A DNA stretch of 64,000 nt from assembly GCF_009223885.1 (NCBI RefSeq), contig NZ_CP045144.1:310001-374000 (forward strand), written 5' to 3'. The position numbers were made by a program, and so were the translations under genes. Positions 8,410 to 21,703 of the stretch are shown piece after piece. Position 1 is the first letter of the stretch, and each line of letters starts with the position of its first letter. This DNA comes from Ancylobacter sp. TS-1. GTDB lineage: Bacteria > Pseudomonadota > Alphaproteobacteria > Rhizobiales > Xanthobacteraceae. The notes under the pieces were generated by a model. That model was not told the DNA's origin. It made no database searches and was given only the letters and a program-made list of their open reading frames with translations.

Positions 8410-9680
8410 CGGAAGCCGTGCCGCGCGCGTCGACGGAGCTTCAATCCCGTCCCGACACCATTCTCGTCGTCGCCATGCCCAACAGCGTGCACACCGCGCG
8501 CTGGCTGAACATGGTGCGCACGCCGCATCTGCGCTTTGTGCTGCTGCCAATCTTCCGGTATCCCCTCAACGAAACGTTGCGCGACTGGAGGCCGGTCGCG
8601 ACAGCGCGGGATGTCGCGGAACTCGGTGCCGGCGATGTCGGCGTGTTCGATCCCCCCGTCCAGTTCGACCATGCCGCCATCGTGGCGAATGAGCGTATCG
8701 GCTACCAGACCTGGATGCCGCACTTCATGGGCACCGGGATTGCCTTCGCCCAGCCGCTGCATCTCATGGAGGCGGTTCGCCGCTTCAGGCCCGCGCTGGT
8801 CCACTCGCTGGAAGTGCAGATGGCGGGCTATCTGTGTCTGGCGGGCAAGACGCATTTCGCCGGCGAGTTTCCGCCGTGGCTGCTCTCGAACTGGGGCAGC
8901 GACACCTATCTGTACCGGAAGCTCGAAGACCATCAGCCGAGATTGCAGCAGGTGGCGCGGTCCATCGACGCCTATCTCGCGGAGTGTCGCCGCGATTGCG
9001 CAGCCCTGAAGCAGATGGGCTTCGACGGCATCCTTCTGCCGCCGGTGCCGGCCTCGGGCGGCATGGATATCGAGCATCTCGCGGCGACCATGGACCTGCC
9101 CGCGCCCTCCACCCGCCGGGAGATACTGGTGAAGGGCTATCATGGCTGGTCGGGCCGGGCGCTGCACATTCTGGCGGCCATCCGCATGGCCGCGCCCGCG
9201 CTGCGTGGCTTCACGATCCGTGTCATTCACGCGCCGCAGGAAGTTCATGCCGTCGCGCTGCGGCTTGCCGCCGAGACGGGTCTCGATATCGTCAACGACC
9301 CCTATCTGGCCTCCCACGAAGATGCGCTCAGGCGGGTCGCCCGCGCGCGCATGACGATCGGCTGCGGCATCTCCGACGGGATCTCCACCACCTTGCTGGA
9401 GGCGATGATGGTCGGCAGCTTCCCGATCCAGTCGAACACCTCGTGCGGCGAGGAATGGGTGGAGAACGGGCGGACGGGAATTCTCTATTCGCCGCACGAC
9501 ATCGCGGCCCTTGCACAGGCGATCGAGCGCGCGGCGAGCGACGACGCGCTGGTCGACGCGGCGGCGTCTACGAACCGGCGAACGGTCGAGGAGCGCTGGA
9601 ATGTCGGCATCAACGGGCCGGCGATGGTCCAGCGCTACCGGGTTCTGATCGACACCTTCGCCGCGCGGGCTCGCGCATGA
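8406..9680 (+). CDS. Glycosyltransferase (GT-B, GT4-like)
   Basis: A 424-residue cytosolic protein. The N-terminal half reads as a Rossmann-like acceptor domain (TILVVAMPNSVHTARWLNM; HSLEVQMAGYL). The C-terminal half has ILVKGYHGWSGRALHIL and the donor-binding segment GISDGISTTLLEAMMVGSFP, where E-x7-type spacing and the small-residue loop fit GT4 enzymes. Start chosen at the ATG at 8406 because it overlaps the upstream stop (ATGA); an in-frame GTG at 8313 lies inside the previous gene. It is coupled again by ATGA to the following GT2-like gene at 9677. Sugar and acceptor are unknown. Confidence 0.8.
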   Translation: MTEAVPRASTELQSRPDTILVVAMPNSVHTARWLNMVRTPHLRFVLLPIFRYPLNETLRDWRPVATARDVAELGAGDVGVFDPPVQFDHAAIVANERIGYQTWMPHFMGTGIAFAQPLHLMEAVRRFRPALVHSLEVQMAGYLCLAGKTHFAGEFPPWLLSNWGSDTYLYRKLEDHQPRLQQVARSIDAYLAECRRDCAALKQMGFDGILLPPVPASGGMDIEHLAATMDLPAPSTRREILVKGYHGWSGRALHILAAIRMAAPALRGFTIRVIHAPQEVHAVALRLAAETGLDIVNDPYLASHEDALRRVARARMTIGCGISDGISTTLLEAMMVGSFPIQSNTSCGEEWVENGRTGILYSPHDIAALAQAIERAASDDALVDAAASTNRRTVEERWNVGINGPAMVQRYRVLIDTFAARARA

Positions 9681-11107
9681 ACCCGTCGGCGTCCGAGCGG
9701 GCGGAAGCCTCGATCATCGTCCCGGGAGCGGCCGACGGCGCCGGAATCGTCGCCACGGTTCGCGCCCTGCTGGGGCAGAGCGTGGCGGTCGAGGTGATCG
9801 CGGTCTGCGACGCCGACGGCGCGCGGGCCTTGCAGGACGCGCCGCAACTGGGCGGCTCGCCCCTCCTCGTCATCGTGCCGGTGCCTTCCGGCAGCCCGCT
9901 GGCGGAACAGGTCGTCGCGGGCTGGGAGCAGGTGCGCGGCACCTATCTTGGCGTCGTGTGCGCGGGCACCAGGCTGCATCCGCGTCACGTCGAGCTGATG
10001 CTGGCGGCGGCCGGCGAGCAGCCTTCGGCCGGCGGCGTCTGCATCCGGGACCCGGCCTCCGCCGCTCTTCCGGGCAGTTGGGTCCGGCCGGACGCTGTCC
10101 GTCTTCAGGGATTCGCGCCCCTGCTCGCGGGCACGCTGGTTGCCGAAAGCCTGCTGGCGCGTGTGACGACGCTTCGCGCCTGCGGCGGTCCGTTGGCCGA
10201 CTCGGGCGAGGGCTGCCTGTTCGATCTCGCCTTCCGTCTGGCGATGGAGGCGGGGCTGGGCCCTGTCGATCTGCCCGCACTGACGCGGCCGACCTTCCAC
10301 GTTCCGCCGATGGATGCGGCGGGATCGGACGCGCTGCTGGCCCGCCGGCTGGCGGAGGCCGCGGAGCGCGGCCGGCTGGAGACTCCCGTCCTGTTCGAAC
10401 TGCACGCCGCGACGCGGTCATGGCCGCTCACCCATCGCGCGGCGTGTGAAGCGGTCGATGCCGCCGTGGCGCGGCTGTCGGTGGCTGTGGGCGTCCTCGG
10501 CGTCCCGCCGGGCGGTGCCGATGGCCGTGGGATCGAGCGCTCCGGGGTGCGCCTCGTCCCTCTCGGCCGTCGCACGTCGCCGCTCGATGCGCTGAAATCG
10601 CTGGCGGAACAGGCGCCGGGTACGGACTATTTGTTGCTCGCGGAGATGGCTCCTCCGGACTCGGACAGCCTCGCCGGCCTGCTCCTGCGCAGCGAGGCGG
10701 CGGGGATGGACGCCTGCCTCCCGGTGGCGGATGACGGCCTGCTGCATCCCGCCCCGGCGAAAGGCCTGATCGTCGGAACGCTCTTCCGGGCCCGGACCCT
10801 TGCCGGCGTGCTGGCGTCGGGTGGGTTTGCCGACGAATTGGGCTTCTGGGCGCGATTCGCACGCGTCGGCGTCATCGACGCCCTCGACATCGCCGCGCCG
10901 ACTCCGCTCGCAGCCGGCGAGGGCGCCTTCGTCCTGCTGGCGCCCCACAACGGCATGGGCGTGGAGACGGCACGCCGGAAGCGCGGGCGGCTGCGGCGAT
11001 TCATGCGCCGATGGACGAGCGCCAAGGCCTACAGGGAGGCCTTCGGCCGGCTCGCGCATGCCTGTCGGCGCGGCTTCTCCCGTCACGCGCGAAAGGGCGG
11101 GCACTGA
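9677..11107 (+). CDS. GT2-like glycosyltransferase, divergent
   Basis: A 476-residue protein whose first 230 residues keep the layout of a GT2 domain (ASIIVPGAADGAGIVATVRAL, AVCDADGA, CAGTRLHPRHVELM). The classical N-D-G-S and D-x-D/E-D-x-x elements are eroded (CDADGA and AGTRLHP take their place), so activity is uncertain. The second half is a further alpha/beta region ending in a basic tail (RRKRGRLRRFMRRW). Start at 9677 overlaps the upstream stop by ATGA, making the third gene of a coupled set. It may be a transferase with altered metal binding or a non-catalytic partner. Confidence 0.68.
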   Translation: MNPSASERAEASIIVPGAADGAGIVATVRALLGQSVAVEVIAVCDADGARALQDAPQLGGSPLLVIVPVPSGSPLAEQVVAGWEQVRGTYLGVVCAGTRLHPRHVELMLAAAGEQPSAGGVCIRDPASAALPGSWVRPDAVRLQGFAPLLAGTLVAESLLARVTTLRACGGPLADSGEGCLFDLAFRLAMEAGLGPVDLPALTRPTFHVPPMDAAGSDALLARRLAEAAERGRLETPVLFELHAATRSWPLTHRAACEAVDAAVARLSVAVGVLGVPPGGADGRGIERSGVRLVPLGRRTSPLDALKSLAEQAPGTDYLLLAEMAPPDSDSLAGLLLRSEAAGMDACLPVADDGLLHPAPAKGLIVGTLFRARTLAGVLASGGFADELGFWARFARVGVIDALDIAAPTPLAAGEGAFVLLAPHNGMGVETARRKRGRLRRFMRRWTSAKAYREAFGRLAHACRRGFSRHARKGGH

Positions 11108-11278
11108 CGGCATGCCCCGTTGCCCGCAGCGGTGCCTGCCCCTCGGGCGGACAGGTTCGTCGCGCTCCGGGCGGGTACCGATTGTGTTTCCCGCCGGACT
11201 GCGATGAATTGGGCCCGGGCGCGCCGGCCTGGCCGCGTGCGGCGCCCGATGATGATGCGTTCTCCTCCGGAGGTTCTG

Positions 11279-11845
11279 ATGTTCCTGCCCGTCAAGCTCG
11301 CCGCGCCGCTCGCGCTGATCGTGCCGCTCCTCCTCGCCGCCGGTCAGCCGGCGGGCGCGCAGACGGCCGAGGCCCCCAAGGCAGAAGCGCTCAAGGCCCG
11401 GAGCGTCGCCCAGGCACGGGCCAAGACCACGACCTTCGACCGCTGGAGCGTGACCTGCCGCGAGCGGCTGGACGTGACCGACAGGAAAAGCTGCACGGCG
11501 ACCCTCAAGGTCCGGCAGGCGAATTCGAAGAAGGTTGCGCTGCTCTGGCAGATCGGCCGCAATCCGGCCGGCGAGCCCTCCTTCCTCTTCCGCACGCCGC
11601 TCGGGGTGCGCCTTAAGGATGGCGTCGAGATCAGCCTCGACGGCGCCGCGCCGCGCCGCTTCGGCTTCGCCTCCTGCTCGCCGAATGGCTGCCACGCGGT
11701 CGGGGCGCTCGACGACGCCTTCGCCAAGGAACTGGCGGGGGCCAAGGAGGCGGTGGCGAGCTTCACCTTTGTCGACGGCAAGGCGCTGAAGGTGGCGCTG
11801 CCGCTTGACGGCATCGACAAGGCGCTGCCCGCCATCAAGGGGTAG
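11279..11845 (+). CDS. Invasion-associated locus B (IalB) family protein
   Basis: A 188-residue exported protein. Residues 1-26 are a signal peptide (FLPVKLAAPLALIVPLLLAA, cleavage near AGAQ). The mature part carries the IalB pattern: TTFDRWSVTC near the start, a second Cys in KSCTATLKV, an LLWQIG core, then LDGAAPRRFGFASC-x-x-x-GC with the paired cysteines, ending in FTFVDGKALKVALPL. The ATG at 11279 is preceded by GGAGG with six-base spacing. IalB proteins are periplasmic, widespread in alphaproteobacteria and named for Bartonella erythrocyte invasion; the role in free-living species is not settled. Confidence 0.88.
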   Translation: MFLPVKLAAPLALIVPLLLAAGQPAGAQTAEAPKAEALKARSVAQARAKTTTFDRWSVTCRERLDVTDRKSCTATLKVRQANSKKVALLWQIGRNPAGEPSFLFRTPLGVRLKDGVEISLDGAAPRRFGFASCSPNGCHAVGALDDAFAKELAGAKEAVASFTFVDGKALKVALPLDGIDKALPAIKG

Positions 11846-12034
11846 GACAGGCCGGAAGCGGCGTTCCGCCCGCTCCGAATGCCCGCCAGCCCCTCCGCCG
11901 ACGCGCATCAGCCATGAAGTCGATTGCGCCGGCGCTGGCGAATGTTACATTTCACGCGAGATGTTGAACAATTCGATCCTGGCCGCTCCCCTGTGAGGGC
12001 GGCCGGGGCGACGGCTTCGGCCGGGGAATTCGCA

Positions 12035-13186
12035 ATGGTCGACGAGACCCAGAGTTGGGCCGGGGATCGGGGGGCTGAGGGGCCTGCCCGGGAAGAGCGG
12101 CCGCATGTCCGCGCGCGCCATTGGCGCGGGCGCGGCGGCTCGTCGTCCGGGCGCGCCTGCGAGGGTTCGGGCAATCAGTCCCGTCCGCGCAACAACGATC
12201 CGAGCTACGCCGCCCTCGACCTCGGCACCAATAATTGCCGCCTGCTGATCGCGCGCCCGACGGCGAGCGGTTTCCGTGTCGTGGACGCGTTCTCCCGCAT
12301 CGTCCGGCTCGGCGAGGGGCTGATCTGCTCCGGCCGGCTCGGCGAGGCGGCGATGGACCGGGCGGTCGACGCGCTCAAGGTCTGCGCCGCCAAGATCGAG
12401 GCCCGCAACATCGCCGACCGCCGGCTGATCGCCACCGAGGCGTGTCGCTCGGCGGTCAATGGCGAGGACTTCATCCGCCGCGTGGAGCGCGAGACCGGGC
12501 TGGCGCTGGAGATCGTCGACCGCGAGACCGAGGCGCGCCTCGCCGCCGCCGGCTGCACGCCGCTGGTCGATACCCATTCCGACGGCGCCGTGCTGTTCGA
12601 CATCGGCGGCGGCTCGACGGAAGTCGTGTGGCTCGACCGTGTGGAAACCCGCGACGGCGGCCCGCCGGCGGCGGTGATCCGCGCCTGGGTGTCGGTGCCG
12701 CTCGGCGTCGTCACCGTGGCCGAGCGCCATGGCGGCGTGAAGGTGACGCGCGACGATTTCGAGGCCATGGTCAACGAGTTCACCCCGCACCTCGCCGGCT
12801 TCGTGTCGGCGGTGGGGCCGCATAATTGCGGCCGGCTGCACCTGCTCGGCACCTCGGGCACGGTGACGACCATTGCCGGCGTGCACCTCGACCTGCCCCG
12901 CTACGACCGTTCGCAGGTCGACGGCACCTGGCTCGGCGCCGAGCAGGTGCGGGTCGTGGTCGACCGCCTGCTCGACATGCCGTTTGCCGAGCGCGCCGCC
13001 AATCCCTGCATCGGCGTCGAGCGCGCCGATCTGGTGCTGGCCGGCTGCGCGATACTGGAATCGGTGCGCCGGGCATTTCCCTGCGACCGTCTGCGCGTCG
13101 CCGATCGCGGCCTGCGGGAAGGAATTTTGGTGGAATTGATGCGTGCCGACGATGTGTGGCGTCAGAGGGCTGGAGCCCAGACGTGA
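12035..13186 (+). CDS. Ppx/GppA family phosphatase (exopolyphosphatase-like)
   Basis: A 383-residue protein of the ASKHA fold. After a basic, low-complexity N-terminal 60 residues comes the phosphate-1 loop [16 protein letters not shown], then RLGEGL and the phosphate-2 loop [14 protein letters not shown]; both loops are typical of exopolyphosphatase and pppGpp phosphohydrolase. Only the shorter single-module form is present. The start was set at the ATG at 12035; an ATG at 11924 is possible but adds unrelated sequence. The stop overlaps the rlmE GTG by four bases (GTGA), the usual ppx-rlmE arrangement in this order. Confidence 0.87.
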   Translation: MVDETQSWAGDRGAEGPAREERPHVRARHWRGRGGSSSGRACEGSGNQSRPRNNDPSYAALDLGTNNCRLLIARPTASGFRVVDAFSRIVRLGEGLICSGRLGEAAMDRAVDALKVCAAKIEARNIADRRLIATEACRSAVNGEDFIRRVERETGLALEIVDRETEARLAAAGCTPLVDTHSDGAVLFDIGGGSTEVVWLDRVETRDGGPPAAVIRAWVSVPLGVVTVAERHGGVKVTRDDFEAMVNEFTPHLAGFVSAVGPHNCGRLHLLGTSGTVTTIAGVHLDLPRYDRSQVDGTWLGAEQVRVVVDRLLDMPFAERAANPCIGVERADLVLAGCAILESVRRAFPCDRLRVADRGLREGILVELMRADDVWRQRAGAQT

Positions 13187-13887
13187 TCGACAAGCCCCAG
13201 CCCGGCAAGGGCGGCGAGGCGCGGCCGCTGAAGGTGCGGCTCAAGAAGGCCCGCTCGCTCTCCTCCTCGTCCCAGAAATGGCTCCAGCGCCAGCTCAACG
13301 ACCCCTATGTCGCGCGCGCCAAGCGCGAGGGCTGGCGCTCGCGCGCCGCCTTCAAGCTGATCGAGATCGACGACAAGATGAAGATCCTCAAGCCCGGCCT
13401 GCGGGTGGTCGACCTCGGCGCCGCGCCCGGCGGCTGGAGTCAGGTCGCGGCCCAGCGGATCAAGGTCGAGGAAGGGCGCGGCAGGATCGTCGCCATCGAC
13501 CTTCTGGAGATCGACCCGATCACCGGCGTCGAGTTCGCCCAGATGGACTTCCTGAAGGACGAGGCGCCCGAGCAGCTCAAGGCGATGCTGGGCGGCGACG
13601 CCGACCTCGTCATGTCCGACATGGCCGCCAACACCACCGGCCACCGGGCGACCGACCATCTGCGCATCGTCGGTCTGGTGGAACTCGCCATCGACTTCGC
13701 CCGCCAGGTGCTGGCACCGGGCGGGGCCTTCATCGCCAAGGTGTTCCAGGGCGGCACCGAGAACTCGTTGCTGGCCGAGCTCAAGCGCGACTTCACCACC
13801 GTCCGGCACGTGAAGCCGCAGGCCAGCCGCGCCGATTCCGCCGAACTCTACGTCGTGGCGACGGGGTTCAGGGGGCGGCAGGGCTAG
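13183..13887 (+). CDS. rlmE: 23S rRNA (uridine-2'-O)-methyltransferase RlmE
   Basis: A 234-residue FtsJ/RrmJ enzyme that methylates U2552 of 23S rRNA with S-adenosylmethionine. The catalytic K-D-K-E set is visible: Lys in SRAAFKL, Asp in [11 protein letters not shown], Lys in FIAKVFQGG, Glu in [11 protein letters not shown]. The SAM-binding loop is [15 protein letters not shown]. The N-terminus is lengthened by about 25 basic residues, as in alphaproteobacterial members. It starts at a GTG (13183) overlapping the ppx stop. It is convergent with the MFS gene, seven bases away. Confidence 0.93.
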   Translation: MIDKPQPGKGGEARPLKVRLKKARSLSSSSQKWLQRQLNDPYVARAKREGWRSRAAFKLIEIDDKMKILKPGLRVVDLGAAPGGWSQVAAQRIKVEEGRGRIVAIDLLEIDPITGVEFAQMDFLKDEAPEQLKAMLGGDADLVMSDMAANTTGHRATDHLRIVGLVELAIDFARQVLAPGGAFIAKVFQGGTENSLLAELKRDFTTVRHVKPQASRADSAELYVVATGFRGRQG

Positions 13888-13894
13888 GTTCGTC

Positions 13895-17148
<3,254 letters not shown>

Positions 17149-17165
17149 GGGCCGGAGTGTGAGCG

Positions 17166-17183
17166 GCGGGCCGTCCGGCCCGC
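17166..17183 (+). terminator. GC-rich hairpin after guaB
   Basis: GCGGGCC (17166-17172) and GGCCCGC (17177-17183) form a perfect 7-bp stem with loop GTCC, 17 bases after the guaB stop. There is no T tract, so it may attenuate rather than end transcription into the MAPEG gene. Confidence 0.4.
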
Positions 17184-17211
17184 GACCGACCGCCAGGGGG
17201 AGGGCCGAACC

Positions 17212-17643
17212 GTGTACGTCACTGCAACGCTGCTGCCCGTGTTCGTGCAGGTCGCCCTCACCTTCGTCGTGCTGTTCCGGCTAGGGGCATTGCGGCTGGA
17301 GGCGATACGGGCGGGCGGCCTCGTGCGCGAGGAGGTCGTGCTCGACGACAGGGGCTGGCCGCCGAAGGTTCGGCAGGCCAGCAACTGCTTTCGCAACCAG
17401 TTCGAACTGCCGGTGCTGTTCTATGTGCTGGCGATCCTCGCGCTGGTCACGCGGCAGACCAGCGACGTCTTCCACGTGCTGGCATGGCTTTTCGTGCTGA
17501 GCCGGATCGTCCACGCCGTGGTGCATGTCACCAGCAACGATGTGCGCTGGCGCTTCGGCGCCTTCGCCTTCGGCGCGATCGTGCTTCTGGCCATGTGGGC
17601 GCTGTTCGCGCTGGCCATCCTGCTGGCTCCGGCGCTGCCGTGA
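17212..17643 (+). CDS. MAPEG family membrane protein
   Basis: A 143-residue inner-membrane protein with four predicted helices. The MAPEG signature is NCFRNQFELPVLFYVLAIL (Arg-Asn-Gln-Phe-Glu-x-Pro), followed by AWLFVLSRIVHAVVHV. MAPEG proteins bind glutathione or lipophilic substrates; bacterial members without characterised partners cannot be assigned a reaction. The start is a GTG at 17212 with a strong AGGGGGAGGG upstream. The downstream methyltransferase gene begins 25 bases after its stop, so both may share a transcript. Confidence 0.85.
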   Translation: MYVTATLLPVFVQVALTFVVLFRLGALRLEAIRAGGLVREEVVLDDRGWPPKVRQASNCFRNQFELPVLFYVLAILALVTRQTSDVFHVLAWLFVLSRIVHAVVHVTSNDVRWRFGAFAFGAIVLLAMWALFALAILLAPALP

Positions 17644-17668
17644 GCCTTGTACCGAGATTGGAGTTGCG

Positions 17669-18994
17669 ATGACGCCGGCCGCCAGGCTTTCCGCCGCTAT
17701 CGAGGTGATCGGCACCCTTCTGTCCGAACGCCGCCCGGCCGCCGACGTGCTCAAGGACTGGGGCCGCAGCCACCGCTTCGCCGGCTCGGGCGACCGCGCG
17801 GCGCTGTCCTCGCTCGTCTATGACGCCCTGCGCCGCCGCGCCTCCGCCGCGTGGATCATGGGCGAGGCGGTGGGCGATGAGACGCCCCGCGCGCTGCTGC
17901 TCGGCACGCTGCGTCTGGCGCGCGGGCTCGATGTCGACGCCATCGCGGTGCTGTGCGACGGTTCCCGCTTCGCCCCGGCGCCGCTCACCGACGACGAGCG
18001 CGCGCGGCTGGCGGACGCCTCGCTCGACGACGCCCCCGCCTCTGTGCGCGGCGACTATCCCGAATGGCTCGACGCCCCGCTCGCCGCCGTGTTCGGCGAG
18101 GCGCGGGCGCAGGAGGGCGCGGCACTGGCCGAGCGCGCCCCGCTCGATCTGCGCGTCAATTCGCTGAAGGGCGCCGTCGACAAGGCGCGCCAGCAGCTCG
18201 ACCACCTCTCCCCCGAGCCGGGCGGCTGGTCGCCGCTGGCGCTGCGCATCGCGCCGGAGGCCGACGGCAAGGCGCCCCCGCTCACCTCCGAGCCCGCCTA
18301 CATCAAGGGCCTCGTCGAGATACAGGACGAGGGCTCGCAGATCGCCGCCATCCTCGCCGCCCCGCCGCGCGGCGGGCAGGTGCTGGATCTGTGCGCGGGC
18401 GGCGGCGGCAAGACGCTGGAACTCGCCGCGCTGATGGACAATGCCGGCCAGCTCTACGCCTATGACGACGATCTGCGCCGGCTCGCGCCGATCCACGAGC
18501 GGGTCCAGCGCGCCGGCGCCCACAATGTGCAGGTCCGCTCGCCCAAGGGGCGCGGTCCCGAGCGCGCCGACGTGCTGGCCGATCTCGAAGGCCGCATGGA
18601 CCTCGTGCTGGTCGACGCGCCCTGCACCGGCACCGGCACCTGGCGCCGCAACCCCGACGCCAAATGGCGCATGCGCCCCGGCGCGCTGGCCGAGCGGATG
18701 AAGGACCAGGCCGGTATCCTCGACGACGCGGTGCGCTTCGTGAAGCCGGGCGGGCGGCTCGCCTATGTCACCTGCTCGCTGCTCGACGAGGAGAATGCCG
18801 GGCAGGTGCGCGGCTTCCTCGACCGCCACCCGTCCTTCCGCGTCGTGCCGCCGGCCGAGACCGTGCTGGCGCTCGGCGAGCGCGGGCTCGCCCTGCGCGA
18901 GGCGGCGCTGGAGCGGCCGGAGGGACTGCTGCTGACGCCGCGCCGCACCCACACCGACGGATTCTTCGTCAGCGTCATGGTGCGCGACGCATGA
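17669..18994 (+). CDS. RsmB/NOP2-type RNA (cytosine-C5)-methyltransferase
   Basis: A 441-residue SAM-dependent enzyme. An N-terminal NusB-like helical part (residues 1-140: ERRPAADVLKDWGRSHRFAGSGDRAALSSLV) is followed by the catalytic domain: SAM loop VLDLCAGGGGKTLELA, motif IV Cys in LVDAPCTGTGTWRRNP, and motif VI Cys in AYVTCSLLDEEN. Both cysteines are needed for m5C formation and release. The likely target is rRNA or tRNA cytosine; the exact base is not deducible. ATG at 17669 with GGAG upstream. Confidence 0.9.
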   Translation: MTPAARLSAAIEVIGTLLSERRPAADVLKDWGRSHRFAGSGDRAALSSLVYDALRRRASAAWIMGEAVGDETPRALLLGTLRLARGLDVDAIAVLCDGSRFAPAPLTDDERARLADASLDDAPASVRGDYPEWLDAPLAAVFGEARAQEGAALAERAPLDLRVNSLKGAVDKARQQLDHLSPEPGGWSPLALRIAPEADGKAPPLTSEPAYIKGLVEIQDEGSQIAAILAAPPRGGQVLDLCAGGGGKTLELAALMDNAGQLYAYDDDLRRLAPIHERVQRAGAHNVQVRSPKGRGPERADVLADLEGRMDLVLVDAPCTGTGTWRRNPDAKWRMRPGALAERMKDQAGILDDAVRFVKPGGRLAYVTCSLLDEENAGQVRGFLDRHPSFRVVPPAETVLALGERGLALREAALERPEGLLLTPRRTHTDGFFVSVMVRDA

Positions 18995-19039
18995 CCCGGA
19001 TATGAACTGAAACGCCCGAGAAAGCTGACAGAGACCCCT

Positions 19040-20611
19040 ATGAGCCAGACCGACGCCGCTGCCCACCACGACACGATCCTGATCATCGACTTCGGCTCGC
19101 AGGTCACGCAGCTCATCGCCCGCCGCGTGCGCGAGGAGGGCGTCTATTCGGAGATTGTGCCGTATCAGAGCGCGGCCGAGGCGGTGCGGCGGCTCAAGCC
19201 GGTGGGCATCATCTTCTCCGGCGGCCCGGCCTCGGTGACGGACGCGGGCAGCCCGCGCGCGCCCCAGGAAGCCTTCGATGCCGGCGTGCCGATCTTCGCC
19301 ATCTGCTACGGCCAGCAGACCGCCGCGCTTCAGCTCGGCGGCGAGGTCGAGGGCGGCCATGCCGCCGAGTTCGGCCGCGCCGAGGTGACGGTGAACAAGC
19401 CCAGCGCGCTCTATGAGGGCGTGTGGGAGGTCGGCGAGCGCTATCCCGTATGGATGAGTCATGGCGACCGCGTGACCCGCCTGCCGGAAGGCTTCGAGGT
19501 GGTGGCCACCTCCGAGAACGCCCCCTGCGCCATCGCGGTGAACGAGGAGCGGCGCATCTACACCACGATGTTCCATCCCGAAGTGGTGCACACCCCGCAC
19601 GGTGCGGCGCTGATCCGCAACTTCGTGCGCCGGATTTCCGGCGCGCGCGGCGACTGGGGCATGCGCGCCTATCGCGAGGAATCCATCCGCCGCATCCGCG
19701 AACAGGTCGGCCCGGAGCGGGTGATTTGCGGCCTGTCCGGCGGCGTCGATTCCTCCGTCGCGGCGGTGCTGATCCACGAGGCCATCGGCGACCAGCTCAC
19801 CTGCGTCTTCGTCGATCACGGCCTGCTGCGGCTCGGCGAGGCGGAGAAGGTGGTGACGCTGTTCCGCGACGCCTACAACATCCCGCTGGTGCATGTGGAC
19901 GCCTCCGAGATGTTCCTCGGCGCGCTCGAAGGCGTCACCGACCCGGAAGTGAAGCGCAAGACCATCGGCAAGCTGTTCATCGACGTGTTCGAGGACGAGG
20001 CGAAGAAGATCGGCGGCGCGGCCTTCCTCGCCCAGGGCACGCTCTATCCCGACGTGATCGAGTCGGTGTCCTTCACCGGCGGACCGTCGGTGACGATCAA
20101 GAGCCACCACAATGTCGGCGGCCTGCCCGAGCGCATGAACATGAAGCTCGTCGAGCCGCTGCGCGAGCTGTTCAAGGACGAGGTGCGCGCGCTCGGCCGC
20201 GAGCTTGGCCTGCCGGAAGTGTTCGTCGGCCGCCATCCCTTCCCGGGACCGGGCCTCGCCATTCGCTGCCCGGGCGAGATCACCCGCGACAAGCTCGACA
20301 TTCTGCGCCTCGCCGACGAGATCTATCTCGAGGAAATCCGCCGCCACGGTCTCTATGACGAGATCTGGCAGGCCTTCGCGGTCATCCTGCCGGTGAAGAC
20401 GGTGGGCGTGATGGGCGACTACCGCACCTATGACTATGTGGTCGGCCTGCGCGCCGTGACCTCGGTCGACGGCATGACGGCGGACTTCTACCCGTTCGAC
20501 ATGGCCTTCCTCGGCCGCGTGGCGACCCGCATCGTCAACGAGGTGAAGGGCGTCAACCGCGTGGTCTACGACGTGACGAGCAAGCCCCCGGGGACCATCG
20601 AGTGGGAGTGA
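19040..20611 (+). CDS. guaA: GMP synthase (glutamine-hydrolysing)
   Basis: A 523-residue enzyme converting XMP to GMP. The class I amidotransferase domain (residues about 12-205) shows the nucleophile Cys in [12 protein letters not shown] and His/Glu in [11 protein letters not shown]. The ATP-pyrophosphatase domain follows, with P-loop [14 protein letters not shown]. The dimerisation domain ends in the conserved [11 protein letters not shown]. The 3' end of guaA is a known target for integrative elements in proteobacteria; the catabolic cassette that begins 120 bases downstream is discussed in the findings. Confidence 0.98.
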   Translation: MSQTDAAAHHDTILIIDFGSQVTQLIARRVREEGVYSEIVPYQSAAEAVRRLKPVGIIFSGGPASVTDAGSPRAPQEAFDAGVPIFAICYGQQTAALQLGGEVEGGHAAEFGRAEVTVNKPSALYEGVWEVGERYPVWMSHGDRVTRLPEGFEVVATSENAPCAIAVNEERRIYTTMFHPEVVHTPHGAALIRNFVRRISGARGDWGMRAYREESIRRIREQVGPERVICGLSGGVDSSVAAVLIHEAIGDQLTCVFVDHGLLRLGEAEKVVTLFRDAYNIPLVHVDASEMFLGALEGVTDPEVKRKTIGKLFIDVFEDEAKKIGGAAFLAQGTLYPDVIESVSFTGGPSVTIKSHHNVGGLPERMNMKLVEPLRELFKDEVRALGRELGLPEVFVGRHPFPGPGLAIRCPGEITRDKLDILRLADEIYLEEIRRHGLYDEIWQAFAVILPVKTVGVMGDYRTYDYVVGLRAVTSVDGMTADFYPFDMAFLGRVATRIVNEVKGVNRVVYDVTSKPPGTIEWE

Positions 20612-20731
20612 TGGCTGCAAATGGCGGCGATGGCTTCGTTGTGGCGGTAAGTCTCGGCGCTACAAGATTGCCGCTCGATCCCATAGGTCGGTAACGCCAG
20701 GCGTGCTCGCCGAATTCCTGGGTCTTCTGCC

Positions 20732-21622
20732 CTAGGAGACGGTCTCCAAGATCGCCCGCACGTCTGACTTTGGCGGGGCGCCAAAGAGCCGTCGATATTC
20801 GCGATTGAACTGCGTGACACTTTCATAGCCGACGCGAAGTGCTGCGCCGCCTGCGTCGATACGATCGGCGATCATCATTCTGCGCGCCTCATGCAGACGC
20901 AGATGTTTCTGGTATTGCAGCGGGCTCATCGCCGTCAACGCGCGGAAATGATGATGCAAGGTGGATTGGCCCATGCCCGCAATGTCCGCCAAGGTCTCGA
21001 TGCGGATCGGCTGGTCGAAATGATCGCGCAGCCAGCGGATCGCGGCCGAGACGCGGTTGGTCTGCGTGCCGACCTGAACCGCATGTCGCAGCCGGCCGCC
21101 CACCGGCCCCGTCATGATCCGGTAGAGGATTTCGCGCTGGAGGGAGCGCGCCAGAATGGGAATGTCGACGGGCTGATCCAGCAGGTCGAGCAGGCGCAGT
21201 GCGGCGCTTGTCAACTCTGGCGTCACGGGCCCGATAGCGACACCCGGTCCGCTGCCCTCCGACGCGCGTCCGAACTGATCGACCTCGGCGATCAGCTCGC
21301 GCGCCAGATCGAGGTCGATGTCCAGCTTGAACGAAACATAGGGGTTCGAGGCGCTCGCATCGAGCACCTGGACGATGGTCGGCAGGCCGACAGCCGTCAG
21401 CAGGAAATGATCCTGATCGTAGAGATAGGTCTCATGACCCAGGACGACACGCTTCGCGCCGTGGATGATGAAGGCGAAGGACGGCTCATAGAGCGAGGAA
21501 TCGGGCGCCATCGGCGAGGCGCGCCGATGCAGGGACAGGCCGGGAATGGCCGTGGCGAGGGAGCCTTCGTGCGGAAGATGCCTTTCGACGACTTCTCTCA
21601 TGCGATGACGGGCGCGTTCCAT
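20732..21622 (-). CDS. AraC family transcriptional regulator
   Basis: A 296-residue regulator with an N-terminal AraC-type sensing domain (residues about 30-170: SLYEPSFAFIIHGAKRVVLG; YLYDQDHFLLTAV) and two helix-turn-helix units at the C-terminus (IRIETLADIAGMGQSTLHHHFRALTAMSPLQYQKHLRLHEAR; AALRVGYESVTQFNREYRRLFG). The start at 21622 was taken because GGAG is well spaced upstream; an ATG at 21700 would add 26 residues. It is transcribed in the same direction as the SDR gene and likely controls it or the aldo/keto reductase. The inducer is unknown. Confidence 0.87.
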   Translation of the reverse strand: MERARHRMREVVERHLPHEGSLATAIPGLSLHRRASPMAPDSSLYEPSFAFIIHGAKRVVLGHETYLYDQDHFLLTAVGLPTIVQVLDASASNPYVSFKLDIDLDLARELIAEVDQFGRASEGSGPGVAIGPVTPELTSAALRLLDLLDQPVDIPILARSLQREILYRIMTGPVGGRLRHAVQVGTQTNRVSAAIRWLRDHFDQPIRIETLADIAGMGQSTLHHHFRALTAMSPLQYQKHLRLHEARRMMIADRIDAGGAALRVGYESVTQFNREYRRLFGAPPKSDVRAILETVS

Positions 21623-21703
21623 CTCCTGCGTCTCCGTGGGTGCCTTGCCTTGCACGAACAAGCCGTTCCAGTCTCCTCGCCGATCTGATCTTCGTTCCAT
21701 ATC

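Noticed and set aside
20612..20731. Possible attachment site copy or integrase remnant after guaA
   Set aside because: No second copy of the guaA tail and no recombinase frame could be seen in the window; the open frame there is the antisense of the guaA end.
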